NCBI GenBank assembly: GCA_022559845.1
Contig: CM040126.1
Span: 224,198,641-224,262,640 of the forward strand
DNA from: Amorphophallus konjac
Taxonomy: Eukaryota; Streptophyta; Magnoliopsida; Alismatales; Araceae
Direction of reading: 5' to 3'
DNA: 64,000 nt
The notes under the pieces were generated by a model. That model saw nothing but the letters and a program-made list of their open reading frames with translations. It was not told the DNA's origin and did not search any database. This document shows positions 11,604 through 20,740 of this stretch, piece by piece (position 1 is the first letter of the stretch; each line of letters begins with the position of its first letter). Both the position numbers and the translations under genes were made by a program.

Positions 11604-12668
11604 TTTTCCTGGTTACTATTTTCCACTGTTACTGCTAACCGAGGGTTTTGTATATATATAAGTATATTATCTGGCACTATATTTCCATTCTGTGAATATA
11701 GTCCCATGTTTCATGATGATTTATCGCATTACCCATAATTCTTGGTGACATACAAACTCCCCATTGGACATTCCGTTCCTTTGGACTAGCGAGTTAGTCA
11801 TAGAGATCTCCGTAAGACTCCTCGAGCCTTGGATTCCCTCAAGGCCGACTGAGCTGGTTGTACCTTAAAACCCCATTACACAATCTTTGCCATGTCACTC
11901 TATAGAAACATGGAATACCGGCCCTCATGTTATGCTAAGTGTATATCATGAGAATTTTCTTAATGGGATGAGATTATCATGCCGTTGATGTGCTGTTCAT
12001 GTGGACCTCAATTCTATATAAAGAGTGCCTGTTCTTACTTGTCATGGTACCCGGGTCAAGGGAACCAATTCCACCTAGTTTTATCGATGTTCGTGAACAT
12101 GTCGTTATTATCATCTTACTATGTCAAGTTCAATATTTTTGGACTCTATTCTATCAAAGTTTATCTTACATATCTACAAGCTTTATTCTTGAAATTCCTT
12201 ATTGGCTATACACAAAAGTGGATGTCAAAATACATGATCAATGCCTGCGCATTTAGGGCCCGATCTGGTCCTGGGAGGAGCACCCAAAAGTACTTGTGCC
12301 CATGGGAGTTGACTGATCACGGTATAGCATTGTACCGAAGTGCATGACTAGGTTGATTGGACATTCCACAAATCTTATACTTGACTTGACATGACATGAC
12401 TTGCGTGACCCGAAAAAGGGTATTTATATACTTGTTTGCTTGGTCGTGATAGCCAAAACTTTCGACATGACATGAAGAATATATTTGCTTGAACATCTTG
12501 ACTTCTACTTGATACTAGTACTTGAAAGTTCATGAATAGTTCACCTTGTCAGCTTGTTGTTATACTCTCTATCTTGTCATTTTACGCGAGCATGCATAGC
12601 TTATTGCATTTGTGGAAAGATGTAATTACTTAAACCCATTGCTAGTTCTTGAGATATAATTCCCTACT

Positions 12669-12680
12669 GAGCGTTCGCTC
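12669..12680 (+). promoter_or_regulatory. Conserved 12 bp palindrome in LTR C
   Basis: GAGCGTTCGCTC, then a pyrimidine-rich tract and TTTTCAGGTAAGT. The same arrangement occurs in D (33004-33015) and E (46448-46459, with GAGCGATCGCTC). The central AT changes while the arms are kept. It lies in the R/U5 part. A role in RNA 3' end formation or splicing is possible but not shown. Confidence 0.7.
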
Positions 12681-13020
12681 ACTCAGTTTTTCCCTACTTT
12701 TCAGGTAAGTCCGATGACGAGACCCAAACGGACGGGGAAGGTCAAGAGTGAAAGAGATTAGAACTTCTCAAGAGTCAACTAGTCTTGTCTTTTCTAGATT
12801 TTCTAGATTCAAACGGTGTACTTTTCTTTTTGGCATTTTTAAGGGATTGTAATAGAAGTACTCTTATGAAGGAATAAAAGGATTGGGTTATCTTTACTTT
12901 TGCGCATCTCTGATTTTGTGTCGAATAATCTAATACTCTGATTGACATGATTGATATAAACTCGTCACGCATCTCTGGGTATCTTCCGCTCTCGGGGCGT
13001 GACACTTAACTTATGTACAG

Positions 13021-13515
13021 CTGAGGGGCTTGGTGGAGCACCTTTCCTGCTCACTATTGGCTTTTGGCTGCCCCATGGATGACGGGATGCCACGGGTGGT
13101 ATTGCTACTGAAGTATGTGAGCAGAAGGGAATTTCTTGGCCGGGAAGTAGCTGATCAACTGACGGCCATAACCTTGGAGCGGGCTGAATGTCGAACTGCT
13201 CTTGCCTCTCTGAGAGGGACTGCGGAGCAGATGAGAGATGCAACCAACACTTCTTCGCAGTGCCGAACTTTCCTTGCAGCTCGGATAGTAGAATTACGTG
13301 TTGAACGTTCCTGGGCCGAGGCCGAGCTTCAAGAGACTAAGCGTCTGGAAGTCCAGCATGTGGAGGAAGCCGAGTAGGTCGAAGGACAAGATGCTTCTCT
13401 CGAAGAGAAGCTATCACAGTTCGAGGCTGCCGAGTCTCGACTACAGGAGCTGACCCACCAACCTTCCTTGGGTATCTTGAAGCTGGAGGATATCTTCCGA
13501 CGTCCACTACAATAG
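13021..13515 (+). pseudogene. Antisense ORF remnant of element B (coiled coil)
   Basis: Plus-strand coding remnant antisense to element B. An AG at 13019-13020 may be a splice acceptor. The frame to 13377 is rich in Ala, Glu, Arg and Leu with heptad-like spacing (VERSWAEAELQETKRLE), then a TAG, and the same frame continues coiled-coil-like (ASLEEKLSQFEAAESRLQE) to a stop near 13515. It resembles the C-terminal coiled coil of the antisense PMD gene of element H (39257-39490). Antisense extra ORFs between pol and the 3' LTR are known in Tat elements. The upstream PMD part is cut off by element C. Confidence 0.6.
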
Positions 13516-13905
13516 CCCCTTTTGTCGATCCTGCCCTTTTTGGTAGATCTTTATGTATCTAGGGGGATGCCTCGAGTAATCATGTATTTTGCCACCTTAT
13601 AGCAATGAAATATCTTTATTTGCCACTAAATCACGACTTCAGTTTCTTATTATTATTATTATTTCTTTAGCCGGTTAGCTTAATCCGAATATGTAAGTTA
13701 CTAGGGTAGGAGAGCGCTCACGCCTTCAGCAAAGGGGTGAGGTGTTCGCTCCACCGCGGCGTAACTTTTCTCGGGGCCAAAATATGGCTATTGTAGGCCG
13801 AACGTTTGAAGGACGAAGGTGTAGAGGCCTCCTAGGACCAAAGAATAAGGTCAGAAGGCCTATCAGCAGGATTCGTCGATGGTGACGGAAATTGAGGGTA
13901 GAGTT
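13516..13905. other. Non-coding segment after the antisense ORF
   Basis: AT-rich sequence with AATGAAATA at about 13606 and a (TTA)n-like run at about 13648. It could hold the antisense transcript's poly(A) signal. No coding or repeat structure is seen until the tandem arrays begin near 13906. Confidence 0.4.
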
Positions 13906-14111
13906 TATTCATCAACATGGGTTAAATGTCGAAGCAAAGGAGGCTTATTGGTTAATGAGGATGAAAGGTCCAGGTTAGGGGAATATTGACCGGTCTTGCC
14001 AATGGTGACAAGGATCAAGTGGTGGGTTTGGTCATCGACATTGGCTGAATGCCGAGGCAAAGAATTTGGTTTACTTAACAAGGACGAAAGGTCCAAGTTA
14101 GGGGAAAGGTT
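13906..14111. repeat. Older diverged copies of the 125 bp repeat
   Basis: Contains TCATCGACATTGGCTGAATG, GAGGCAAAG and ACGAAAGGTCCAAGTTAGGG, all of which occur in the 125 bp units at 15380-16020. It flanks the 40 bp array on the left, so the shorter array arose inside a pre-existing 125 bp array. Confidence 0.7.
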
Positions 14112-15075
14112 GACCTGTCCTACCGATGGTGACAAGGGTCAACAGATGTGGACCGATCTTGCCGATGATGACAAGGGTCACAAGGAGGTCGACCGATCTT
14201 GCTGATGATGACAAGGGTCGCTAGAATGGTCGACCGATCTTGCCGATGATGACAAGGGCCGCAAGGAGGTTGACCGATCTCGTCGATATGACAAGGGCCA
14301 AAAGGAGGTCGACCGATCTTGCCGATGATGACAAGGGTCAAAAGGAGGTTGACCAATCTTACCGATGATGACAAGGGTCACAAGGATGGTTGACCGATCT
14401 TGTCGATGATGACAAGGGTCAAAAGGGTGGTCGACCGATCTTGTCGATGATGACAAGGGTCGAAAGGAGGTTGACTGATCTTGCCGATGATTACAAGGGT
14501 CAAAAGGGTGGTCGACCGATCTTGCCGATGATGACAAGGGTCGCAAGGAGGTTGACCGATCTTGTTGATTATGACAAGGGCCGCAAGGAGGTTGACCGAT
14601 CTTGCCGATGATGACAAGGGCCAAAAGGAGGTTGACCGATCTTGCCGATAATGCAAGGGTCGATAGAAGGTTGACCGATCTTGCCGATGATGACAAGAGT
14701 CACAAGGATGGTCGATCGATCTTGTCGATGATGACAAGGGTCGTAAGGAGGTTGATCGATCTTGCCGATGATGACAAGGGTCGCAAGGAGGTTGACCGAT
14801 CTTGCCGATGATGACAAGGGACGTAAGGATGGTTGACCGATCTTGCTGATGATGACAAGGGCCAAAAGGAGGTCGACTGATCTTGTCAATGATGACAAGG
14901 GTCGCAAGGAGGTTGACCGATCTTGTCGATGATGACAAGGGCCGCAAGGAGGTTGACCGATCTTGCCGATGATGACAAGGGCCAAAAGGAGGTCGACCAA
15001 TCTTGCCGATGATGGCAAGGGTCGAAAGGAGGTTGACCGATCTTGCCGATGATGACAAGGGTCACAAGGAGGTTG
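14112..15075. repeat. Tandem array, 40-41 bp unit, about 23 copies
   Basis: Unit built on GACCGATCTTGCCGATGATG followed by ACAAGGGTCGCAAGGAGGTT. Consecutive starts at 14151, 14191 and 14232 give 40-41 bp periods. Copies differ by scattered substitutions, with GAGG or GATGG variants near the unit end. Long open frames on both strands are by-products of the repeat. The array lies between pol and the antisense ORF of B, the hypervariable region from which Tat/Ogre elements are known to seed satellite DNA. Confidence 0.92.
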
Positions 15076-15335
15076 GGCACTTTAAATCATCACTTTACTA
15101 ACTTAAGCGCCCTTTCGGGTTTTCACCGAAGCCAGCCCCCTCTTGCTTTTGCCCACGCGCCCTTTCGGGTTTTCACGTGGCGGGGTACCCGATTTTACCT
15201 GCGGCGCCCTTTTGGGTTTTCACCACAGTCAGATTATAGCCATTTTTGCCCTTGTCCTGATATAGGAACAAGTCCGGTGAGCACTTCTATTTTAAGCCTC
15301 ATTTTTTTCTCTTCTTTTTTTCTTTTGTTTCCTCT
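15076..15335. repeat. Module with three GCGCCCTTTCGGGTTTTCAC repeats, copy 1
   Basis: A segment of about 250 bp containing GCGCCCTTTCGGGTTTTCAC at 15108, a second copy at 15158 and a variant at 15204, then a run to TTGCCCTTGTCC. It recurs at 16083-16335 with the same order. Each GCGCCC...GGGTTTTC core could form a small hairpin. Confidence 0.85.
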
Positions 15336-15379
15336 TCTTCTTTTTTTTTTTATTCACGGAACGAATCCGGGATGAATGT

Positions 15380-16020
15380 GGGCTCGTTTGTTAGCAATGG
15401 ATGAGGGGTCCGGGCTAACGAGACGTCGATCGGCCTTGCCGATGATGGCAAAGGTCGAATCCAGGCTTGTTCGTCGACACTAGGTTAAATGTCGAAGCAA
15501 AAGTAGGTTTATTAACAAGGACAGAAGGTCCAAGTTAAGGGAAAATGTCGACCGATCTTGCCGATGATGGCAAGGGTCGAGCACAAGTTTGTTCGTCGAC
15601 ATTGGTTAAATGCTGAAGCAAAAGATAGGTTTATTCATTAACGAGGATGGAAGGTCCAAGTTAAGGGAAAATGTCGACCGATCTTGCCAATGATGGCAAG
15701 GGTCGAGCACAAGTTTATTCGTCGACATTGGTTAAATGTCGAAGCAAAAGATAGGTTTATTCATTAACGAGGACGAAAGGTCCAAGTTAAGGGAAAATGT
15801 CGACCGATCTTGCCGATGATGGCAGGGTCAAGCACAAGTTTGTTCGTCGACATTGGTTAAATGTCAAAGCAAAAGATAGGTTTATTCATTAACGAGGACG
15901 GAAGGTCCAAGTTAAAGAAAAATGTAGACTGATCTTGCCGATGATGGCAAGGGTCACAAGGATGCGGACCGATCTTGCCGACGATGACAAGGGTCACGAG
16001 GATGTTGAGGAAAAGGTCTC
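15380..16020. repeat. Tandem array, about 125 bp unit, about 5 copies
   Basis: Units begin GTCGACCGATCTTGCCGATG at about 15546, 15672 and 15797, with partial copies on both sides. Each includes GTTCGTCGACATTGG, AAGCAAAAGATAGG and ACGAAAGGTCCAAGTTAAGG. The first third of the unit is the same sequence that forms the 40 bp array at 14112-15075. Confidence 0.9.
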
Positions 16021-16082
16021 CGGTGAGATCTGTGGTGATCACCTTTTTCGGAGTTTCATTGGGATGAGGGTGAAGAGGAACT

Positions 16083-16335
16083 TTGAATTACCACATTGCT
16101 AGCTCAAGCGCCCTTTCGGGTTTTCACCAAAGCCAGCCCCCTCTTACTTTTGCCCACGCGCCCTTTCGGGTTTTCACGTGGCGGGGTATCCGATTTTACC
16201 CGTGACGCCCTTTCGGGTTTTCGCCGCAACCGGGTTATAGCCATTTTTGCCCTTGTCCTAATGTAGGAACAAGGCTGGCGAGGCACCTCTATTTTAAGCC
16301 CCATTTTTTTCATTCTTCTTTCATTCTTCTTTTTT
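16083..16335. repeat. Module with three GCGCCCTTTCGGGTTTTCAC repeats, copy 2
   Basis: Second copy of the 15076-15335 module, with cores at about 16109, 16159 and 16205. Together with the arrays between them, the two modules define a higher-order repeat of about 1 kb. Confidence 0.85.
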
Positions 16336-16429
16336 TTGTTCAATTCATATGACAGGAGAATGCTGACAGGTCAACATGTGATATTTGGCCCTTGGTGACA
16401 GCAGATAGCTACTGACTAAGGCACATGGT

Positions 16430-17440
16430 CTTATGCCAGTAAAGGCAGTTTATTCATTGGCAGAGCAACAATGCAAGCGCAAAGGAGGAGTTTTAACCAA
16501 TTCAGACGTAAGGCCCGTAATTGTAATATTGTATGAGGGTCAGCTAGGATACGAAGTCTTTTGCCGAAAAAAGGGTTTATTCGTTAGCAAGAATGTAATG
16601 CTAACGCTAGGGATAGACTCCATGCCGATTCGGGCGTAAGGCCCGTGATGGCAATGTCGTACGAGGGTCGGCTAGGACACAAAGTCTTATGCTGAAAAAA
16701 AAGGGTTTATTCGTTAGCAAGAAGGCAATGCTAACGCAAAGGATAGATTTCATGCCGATTTGGGCGTAAGGCCCGTAATGGTGATATTGTAAGAGAGTCG
16801 CCTAGGACACGAAGTCTTGCGTTGAAAAAAAAAGGGTTTATTCGTTAGCAAGAAGGTAATGCTAATGCAAAGGATAGATTTCATGCCGATTCGGGCGTAA
16901 GGCCCGTAATGGCAATTTTGTAAGAGAGTCGCTAGGACGTGAAGTCTTGCGCCAAAAAAGGGGTTTATTCGTTAGCAAGAAGGTAATGCTAATGCAAAGG
17001 ATAGATTTCATGCTGATTTGGGCGTAAGGCCCGTAATGGCAATTTTGTAAGAGAGTCGGCTAGGACACAAGGTCTTGCACCAAAAAAATGGGTTTATTCG
17101 TTAGCAAGAAGGTAATGCTAACACAAAGGATGGATTTCATGCCGATTCGGGCATAAGGCCCGTAATGGCAATTTTGTAAGAGAGTTGGCTAGGACACGAA
17201 GTCTTGCGCCGAAAAAGGGGTTTATTCGTTAGCAAGAAGGTAATGCTAACGCAAAGGATAGATTTCATGCCGATTTGGGCGTAAGGCCCGTAATGGTAAT
17301 TTTGTAAGAGAGTCGGCTAGGACACGAGGTCTTGGGCCGAAAAAAGGGGTTTATTCATTAGAAAGAAGGTAATGCTAACGCAAAGGATGGATTTCATGCT
17401 GATTCGGGCGTAAGGCCCGTAATGGCAATGTTGTATTATA
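16430..17440. repeat. Tandem array, about 130 bp unit, 8 copies
   Basis: Units are marked by GTTTATTCGTTAGCAAGAAG at about 16574, 16706, 16837, 16963, 17090, 17219 and 17347, after a diverged first copy near 16445. Each contains GGGCGTAAGGCCCGTAATGG, itself a short inverted repeat (GGGC...GCCC), and GTCGGCTAGGACACGAAGTC. It is unrelated in sequence to the arrays on its left. Confidence 0.92.
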
Positions 17441-17454
17441 TTTATATATTTTGG

Positions 17455-17578
17455 GAGCTCGGCCATGGCGGAGTGCCACTAGACCAAGGTGGGTAGAGCT
17501 CGGCCAGGGTAGAGTGCCACTAGACCAAGGTGGGTAAAGCTCGGCCAGGGCGGAGTGCCACTAGACCAAGGTGGGTTT
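17455..17578. repeat. Tandem array, 41 bp unit, 3 copies
   Basis: Three copies of a unit containing GAGCTCGGCCAGGGCGGAGT and CCACTAGACCAAGGTGGGTA at 41 bp spacing. It is the repeat array nearest to the integrase end. Confidence 0.92.
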
Positions 17579-17646
17579 TGGTCATTCTGGGAATGACGGT
17601 TGAGCTGTGTGATATAGCTTCATATGTTTTCCATTAAGGGGGAGAA

Positions 17647-19007
17647 CTAGACGACTCCTTTGTGATCTACAAGGATGTACGCACCCCCTTCATATACTCG
17701 GTGAATGACATATGGTCCGACCCAGTTTTCAACCAACTTCCCTTTGGGGTTGGAGGCCATCACTTCTCTTCTTTTGACCATTACTAGGTCACCCTTCTTG
17801 AATTCTCGACCTTTGACCAGCTTGTCGAAAGCACGGGCCATGCGAGCTTGATAAAGATGAATATTTTATTGCACGCAGAGGCGCTTTCCTTCAAGCTCGG
17901 CAAGCTCTTCCAGTCTTCTTTCTATGTTGGTTTGTTCGCCGCTAGACAACCCATGTTGGATGGCAACTCGCAGCGAGGGGACCTCCAATTCAATTGGCAT
18001 CACAGCTTCCGACCCATATACGAGGGAGAATGGTGAACATTCGGTTGGGGTTTTATAGACCGTACGATAGGCCCAAAGCGCTTCGTACATCTTTTCTTCC
18101 CAATCCTTTTTGTTAGACTTGACAGTCTTTGCTAGCAGCGTGCATAGTGTTTTATTGAAGGCCTCTGCAAGTCCATTGGCCTGAGGGTTGTAGGGAGACG
18201 AGGTTCTCCAGTCAATCTTGTATTTATCGACCAGCCGATAAACCTTCTGGTTTCTAAAATGGCTGCCATTATTAGAGATAATTCGGCTGGGAACCCCGAA
18301 CCAGAATATTATATTCTGCCAGAAGAATGTTGCGACCAATTCTCCCATTACATCTCTTAGCGCAACTGCTTCTGCCCATCTGGAGAAGTAATCTGTGGCT
18401 ACTAAGATATGTCCGCATGCTAACGAAGATGCTGGCAGTGGCCCTACCACGTCCGTGCCCCATTGGGATGTAGCGGCACCGGCAGTCCCCTGGACACGTT
18501 GGCGTGCTCTTGACATTTTTGGCAAGCTCTAGCAAATTTGAAGCAGTCATCAAACATAGAGGGCCAATACTAGCCCAATTTCTTTATTTCAATTTTCATT
18601 TTCGGCCCGGCCTGATGTGCTCCAGCTGACCCGGCGTGGACTTCTTGCATTACCTGCCCAGCTTCTACTGAAGACAAGCAATGGAGCAAAACTTTCTTTC
18701 GGGCATCAGCCATTATTCGGAATAAGGTTTCGCTTCTCATCTCGTAAGAGTATTTGACCCTCAGGAGCTTCATTCTTTGTTCTTTTTCTCGCGGGAGCTG
18801 TTGGTGCTGAAACCAACGCATAAGGTGTTCCTGCCAATCGGGCTGCTGAACTTCTTTGATAGCTGCCACTTCATTTTCTTGTTCATCAGCCCGAACCCTT
18901 GTTACACGGGGGACCTGCCGACGGTTGATTACTACTATATTCAGGCTTGTGTCGGGCAGGGATCGCCAAAGAGCTAGCCAACTTTGCGAGGGCATCCGCC
19001 TGAGCAT
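17647..19007 (-). pseudogene. Element B integrase
   Basis: Tat-type integrase. A linker from 19007 leads to the zinc-binding domain (HCLSSVEAGQVMQEVHAG, then CQKCQ beyond a TAG at 18570). The catalytic core lies at 18525-17866: Asp in WGTDVVGPLP, a second motif reading SNNGSHF where the family has SDNG (Asp to Asn), and Glu in NPQANGLAEAFN. After a stop near 17863, the C-terminal part (KKGDLVMVKRR, WVGPYVI) ends at 17647. There is no chromodomain, as expected for Tat. Two stops plus the lost catalytic Asp make it inactive. Confidence 0.9.
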
Positions 19008-19122
19008 TCTGTCCTCGGTTAATATGCTTGATTTTGATGAAATAGAACTTCGCCATCAAGCGGAGTGCCAGCTGATAGTAAGGGAGGAATTCTTGCTTCC
19101 GTACATCGAACTCTCCTTCCAG

Positions 19123-19467
19123 CTATTTTATAACTAGCATGGAATCCCCGAATGCTTCCAACATCTGGATCTCCATAGACAGAGCAATTTGCAACCCGAT
19201 TATGAGGGCTTCATATTCTGCTTCATTATTTGTGCATGGCTTGTTTATCGAACAAGATGTATATATGACTTCTCCTTCTGGAGATTTCAGGACTATGCCT
19301 GCCCCCGCTCTGACTCTGACTGACCCAGTAGCTAAGGTATCAATTCTGGAAGCACCGTCAAAATATAGCTGCCATAGAGAGGGTTGCACCTGGCCGACCT
19401 CTAGGGTTTCATCTTCAGGAAGCTTTGGTTCCAGTGGGTAGTCTTTTCTGCACTGGATGCTCAGCAA
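19123..19467 (-). pseudogene. Element B second RNase H (Tat-specific)
   Basis: An additional RNase H domain between the first RNase H and the integrase, the hallmark of the Tat lineage. Motifs are LYFDGASR (first acidic residue), NNEAEYEALI (Glu) and EAFGDSMLVIK (Asp). The order and spacing match plant RNase H-like domains. The frame overlaps the end of the first RNase H in another frame, so an indel lies near 19440. The remaining domain beyond 19123 is out of frame. Confidence 0.88.
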
Positions 19468-19936
19468 AGAAGTCTACGATGGCCTGGCCCTTGACGACCC
19501 TTTGCGGCACGTAGGAGATATCATACTCCATGAGGATCACCGCCCATTTGCCTAGGTGGCCTTTGAGTGCCGGTTGAAACATGATATATTTAAGCGGATC
19601 TTCCTTGGAAATTAGCTTAACTTCATGCGATAGCATATAGTGTCGAAGCTTCTTGACCGTGAAGACCAGTGCCAGGTAGATCTTCTCGATATAGGTGTAC
19701 CTCTCCTCAGTTCTGACCATTCTTTGACTGAGGTAGTAGAGGGCTTGTTCTTTCCCTTCTTCATTGTTCTGGGCTAGCATTGCCCCCATGGAGTTATATG
19801 TGGCTGCTATGTACAAAACCAGCGGCCATCCTTTCACCGGTGCACCCAGCACTGAAGGAGTCTTCAGATAGTCTTTAAGCTTGTCAAAGGCTATCTGACA
19901 ATCTTCGTCCCAGTAAAAGGGAACATCTTTCATCAT
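19415..19936 (-). pseudogene. Element B first RNase H (degenerate)
   Basis: RT connection and RNase H region (FDKLKDYLKTPSVLGAP, LYIAATYNSMGAMLAQ, ALYYLSQRMVRTEERYTYIEK). The usual first catalytic Asp position reads LYIAAT, consistent with the known degeneration of this domain in elements that have a second RNase H. It ends near QAIVDFFAEHP. Upstream stops at about 20051 and 19970 separate it from RT. Confidence 0.88.
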
Positions 19937-20050
19937 TAGCTTGTGAAAGGGTTGGCATCGCCCTTACAAGTTGGATATAAATCGACGGATGTATGCCAGG
20001 CGGCCTTGCAGAGATCTCAGTTCGGAGAGGTTCCTCGATGAGGGTAACTC

Positions 20051-20740
20051 CTAAATTACTTTGATCGTTGCGGGGTCTATTTCAATTCCCCGATATCTGA
20101 CAATGAAACCTAAGAACTTTCTGCTCGATACTCCGAATGCACACTTCATAGGGTTCATCTTCAATTCATATTGCCTTAGCCTCTGAAAGATAACTCGGAG
20201 GTCCTGTAGATGGTCTTCCTTTTTTTTGGTTTTGACCACCAGGTCATCTATGTAGCACTCGACCTTATGGTAGAGCAGCTCATCAAATATTCTAGTCATC
20301 GCCCGCTGATAAGTTGCGCCGGCGTTCTTTAATCCAAACGGCATCCTCTTGTAGTGATAAATGCCTTTGGGAGTTCGGAAGGCAGTGTGGACTCGGTCAT
20401 GTTCCGCGATCCATATTTGGTTATAGCCGGACGACCCATCCATGAATGATAGGGCGTCATGGCCGGTTGTTGCATCTATCATGACCTCCGTTATTGGTAC
20501 CGGAAAGTCATCCTTGGGGCAGGCTTTATTCAGATCTCGGAAGTCAACACATATCCGGATCTGCCCATTCTTCTTCTTCACGGGCACAATATTGGCCAGC
20601 CACGTGGTATATTGATTTTCTTCGACGAAACCCACATCAATGAGCTTGTCAGCTTCTTTGCATATTTGAGTGATGAGCTCTGGCCTCATGCATTGCGACA
20701 GTTTCTTCACCGGTTTGGCTTCACGGCTTATTGCTAGCTC
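20051..20740 (-). pseudogene. Element B reverse transcriptase
   Basis: Ty3/gypsy RT with WLANIVPVKKKNGQIR, VDFRDLNKACPKD, MPFGLKNAGATYQR and the catalytic YIDDLVVKT (about 20255), then KFLGFIV near the end. It makes cDNA from element RNA. The frame is open for 219 residues. The conserved residues before it are also readable to about 20740, but stops occur at both ends of the domain. Order and motifs match the Tat lineage. Confidence 0.93.

Larger units (their letters stand above)
8870..13004 (+). mobile_element. Element C: Tekay/Del-type chromovirus, 3' part
   Basis: Plus-strand Ty3/gypsy element consisting of the integrase end, chromodomain, PPT and 3' LTR. The 5' part is missing because element A is inserted in the integrase at 8869/8870. 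C is itself inserted into the 3' region of element B (junction 13004/13005, presumed target duplication CTTAA to the right). The protein is closely related to element E, and the LTR shares blocks with D and E. Confidence 0.92.
10178..13004 (+). repeat. 3' LTR of element C (2827 bp)
   Basis: Starts TGTAGCAACCCTGG right after the PPT and ends GGGGCGTGACA. The same GGGGCGTGACA end occurs in LTR E. It contains a TATA box at 10658, at least 13 short palindromic modules (10294-11603), a block conserved in D and E (12249-12345), and a 12 bp palindrome at 12669-12680 followed by a pyrimidine tract and CAG. Several short open frames inside it (for example 11979-12347) lack homology or conservation and are not called. 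Confidence 0.92.

Noticed and set aside
11979..12347. Open frames of up to 122 aa in LTR C
   Set aside because: Not conserved in the equivalent part of LTRs D and E, although the DNA block 12249-12345 is. No recognised product.
14178..15058. Long overlapping ORFs on both strands (up to 226 aa) with repeated Ser/Arg/Leu/Pro motifs
   Set aside because: They are a by-product of a 40-41 bp tandem repeat with few stop codons. The frame shifts between units and the same peptide appears in several frames.
14112..15075. CRISPR-like regular array
   Set aside because: The whole 40 bp unit is repeated with no unique spacers, and the context is a plant retrotransposon.
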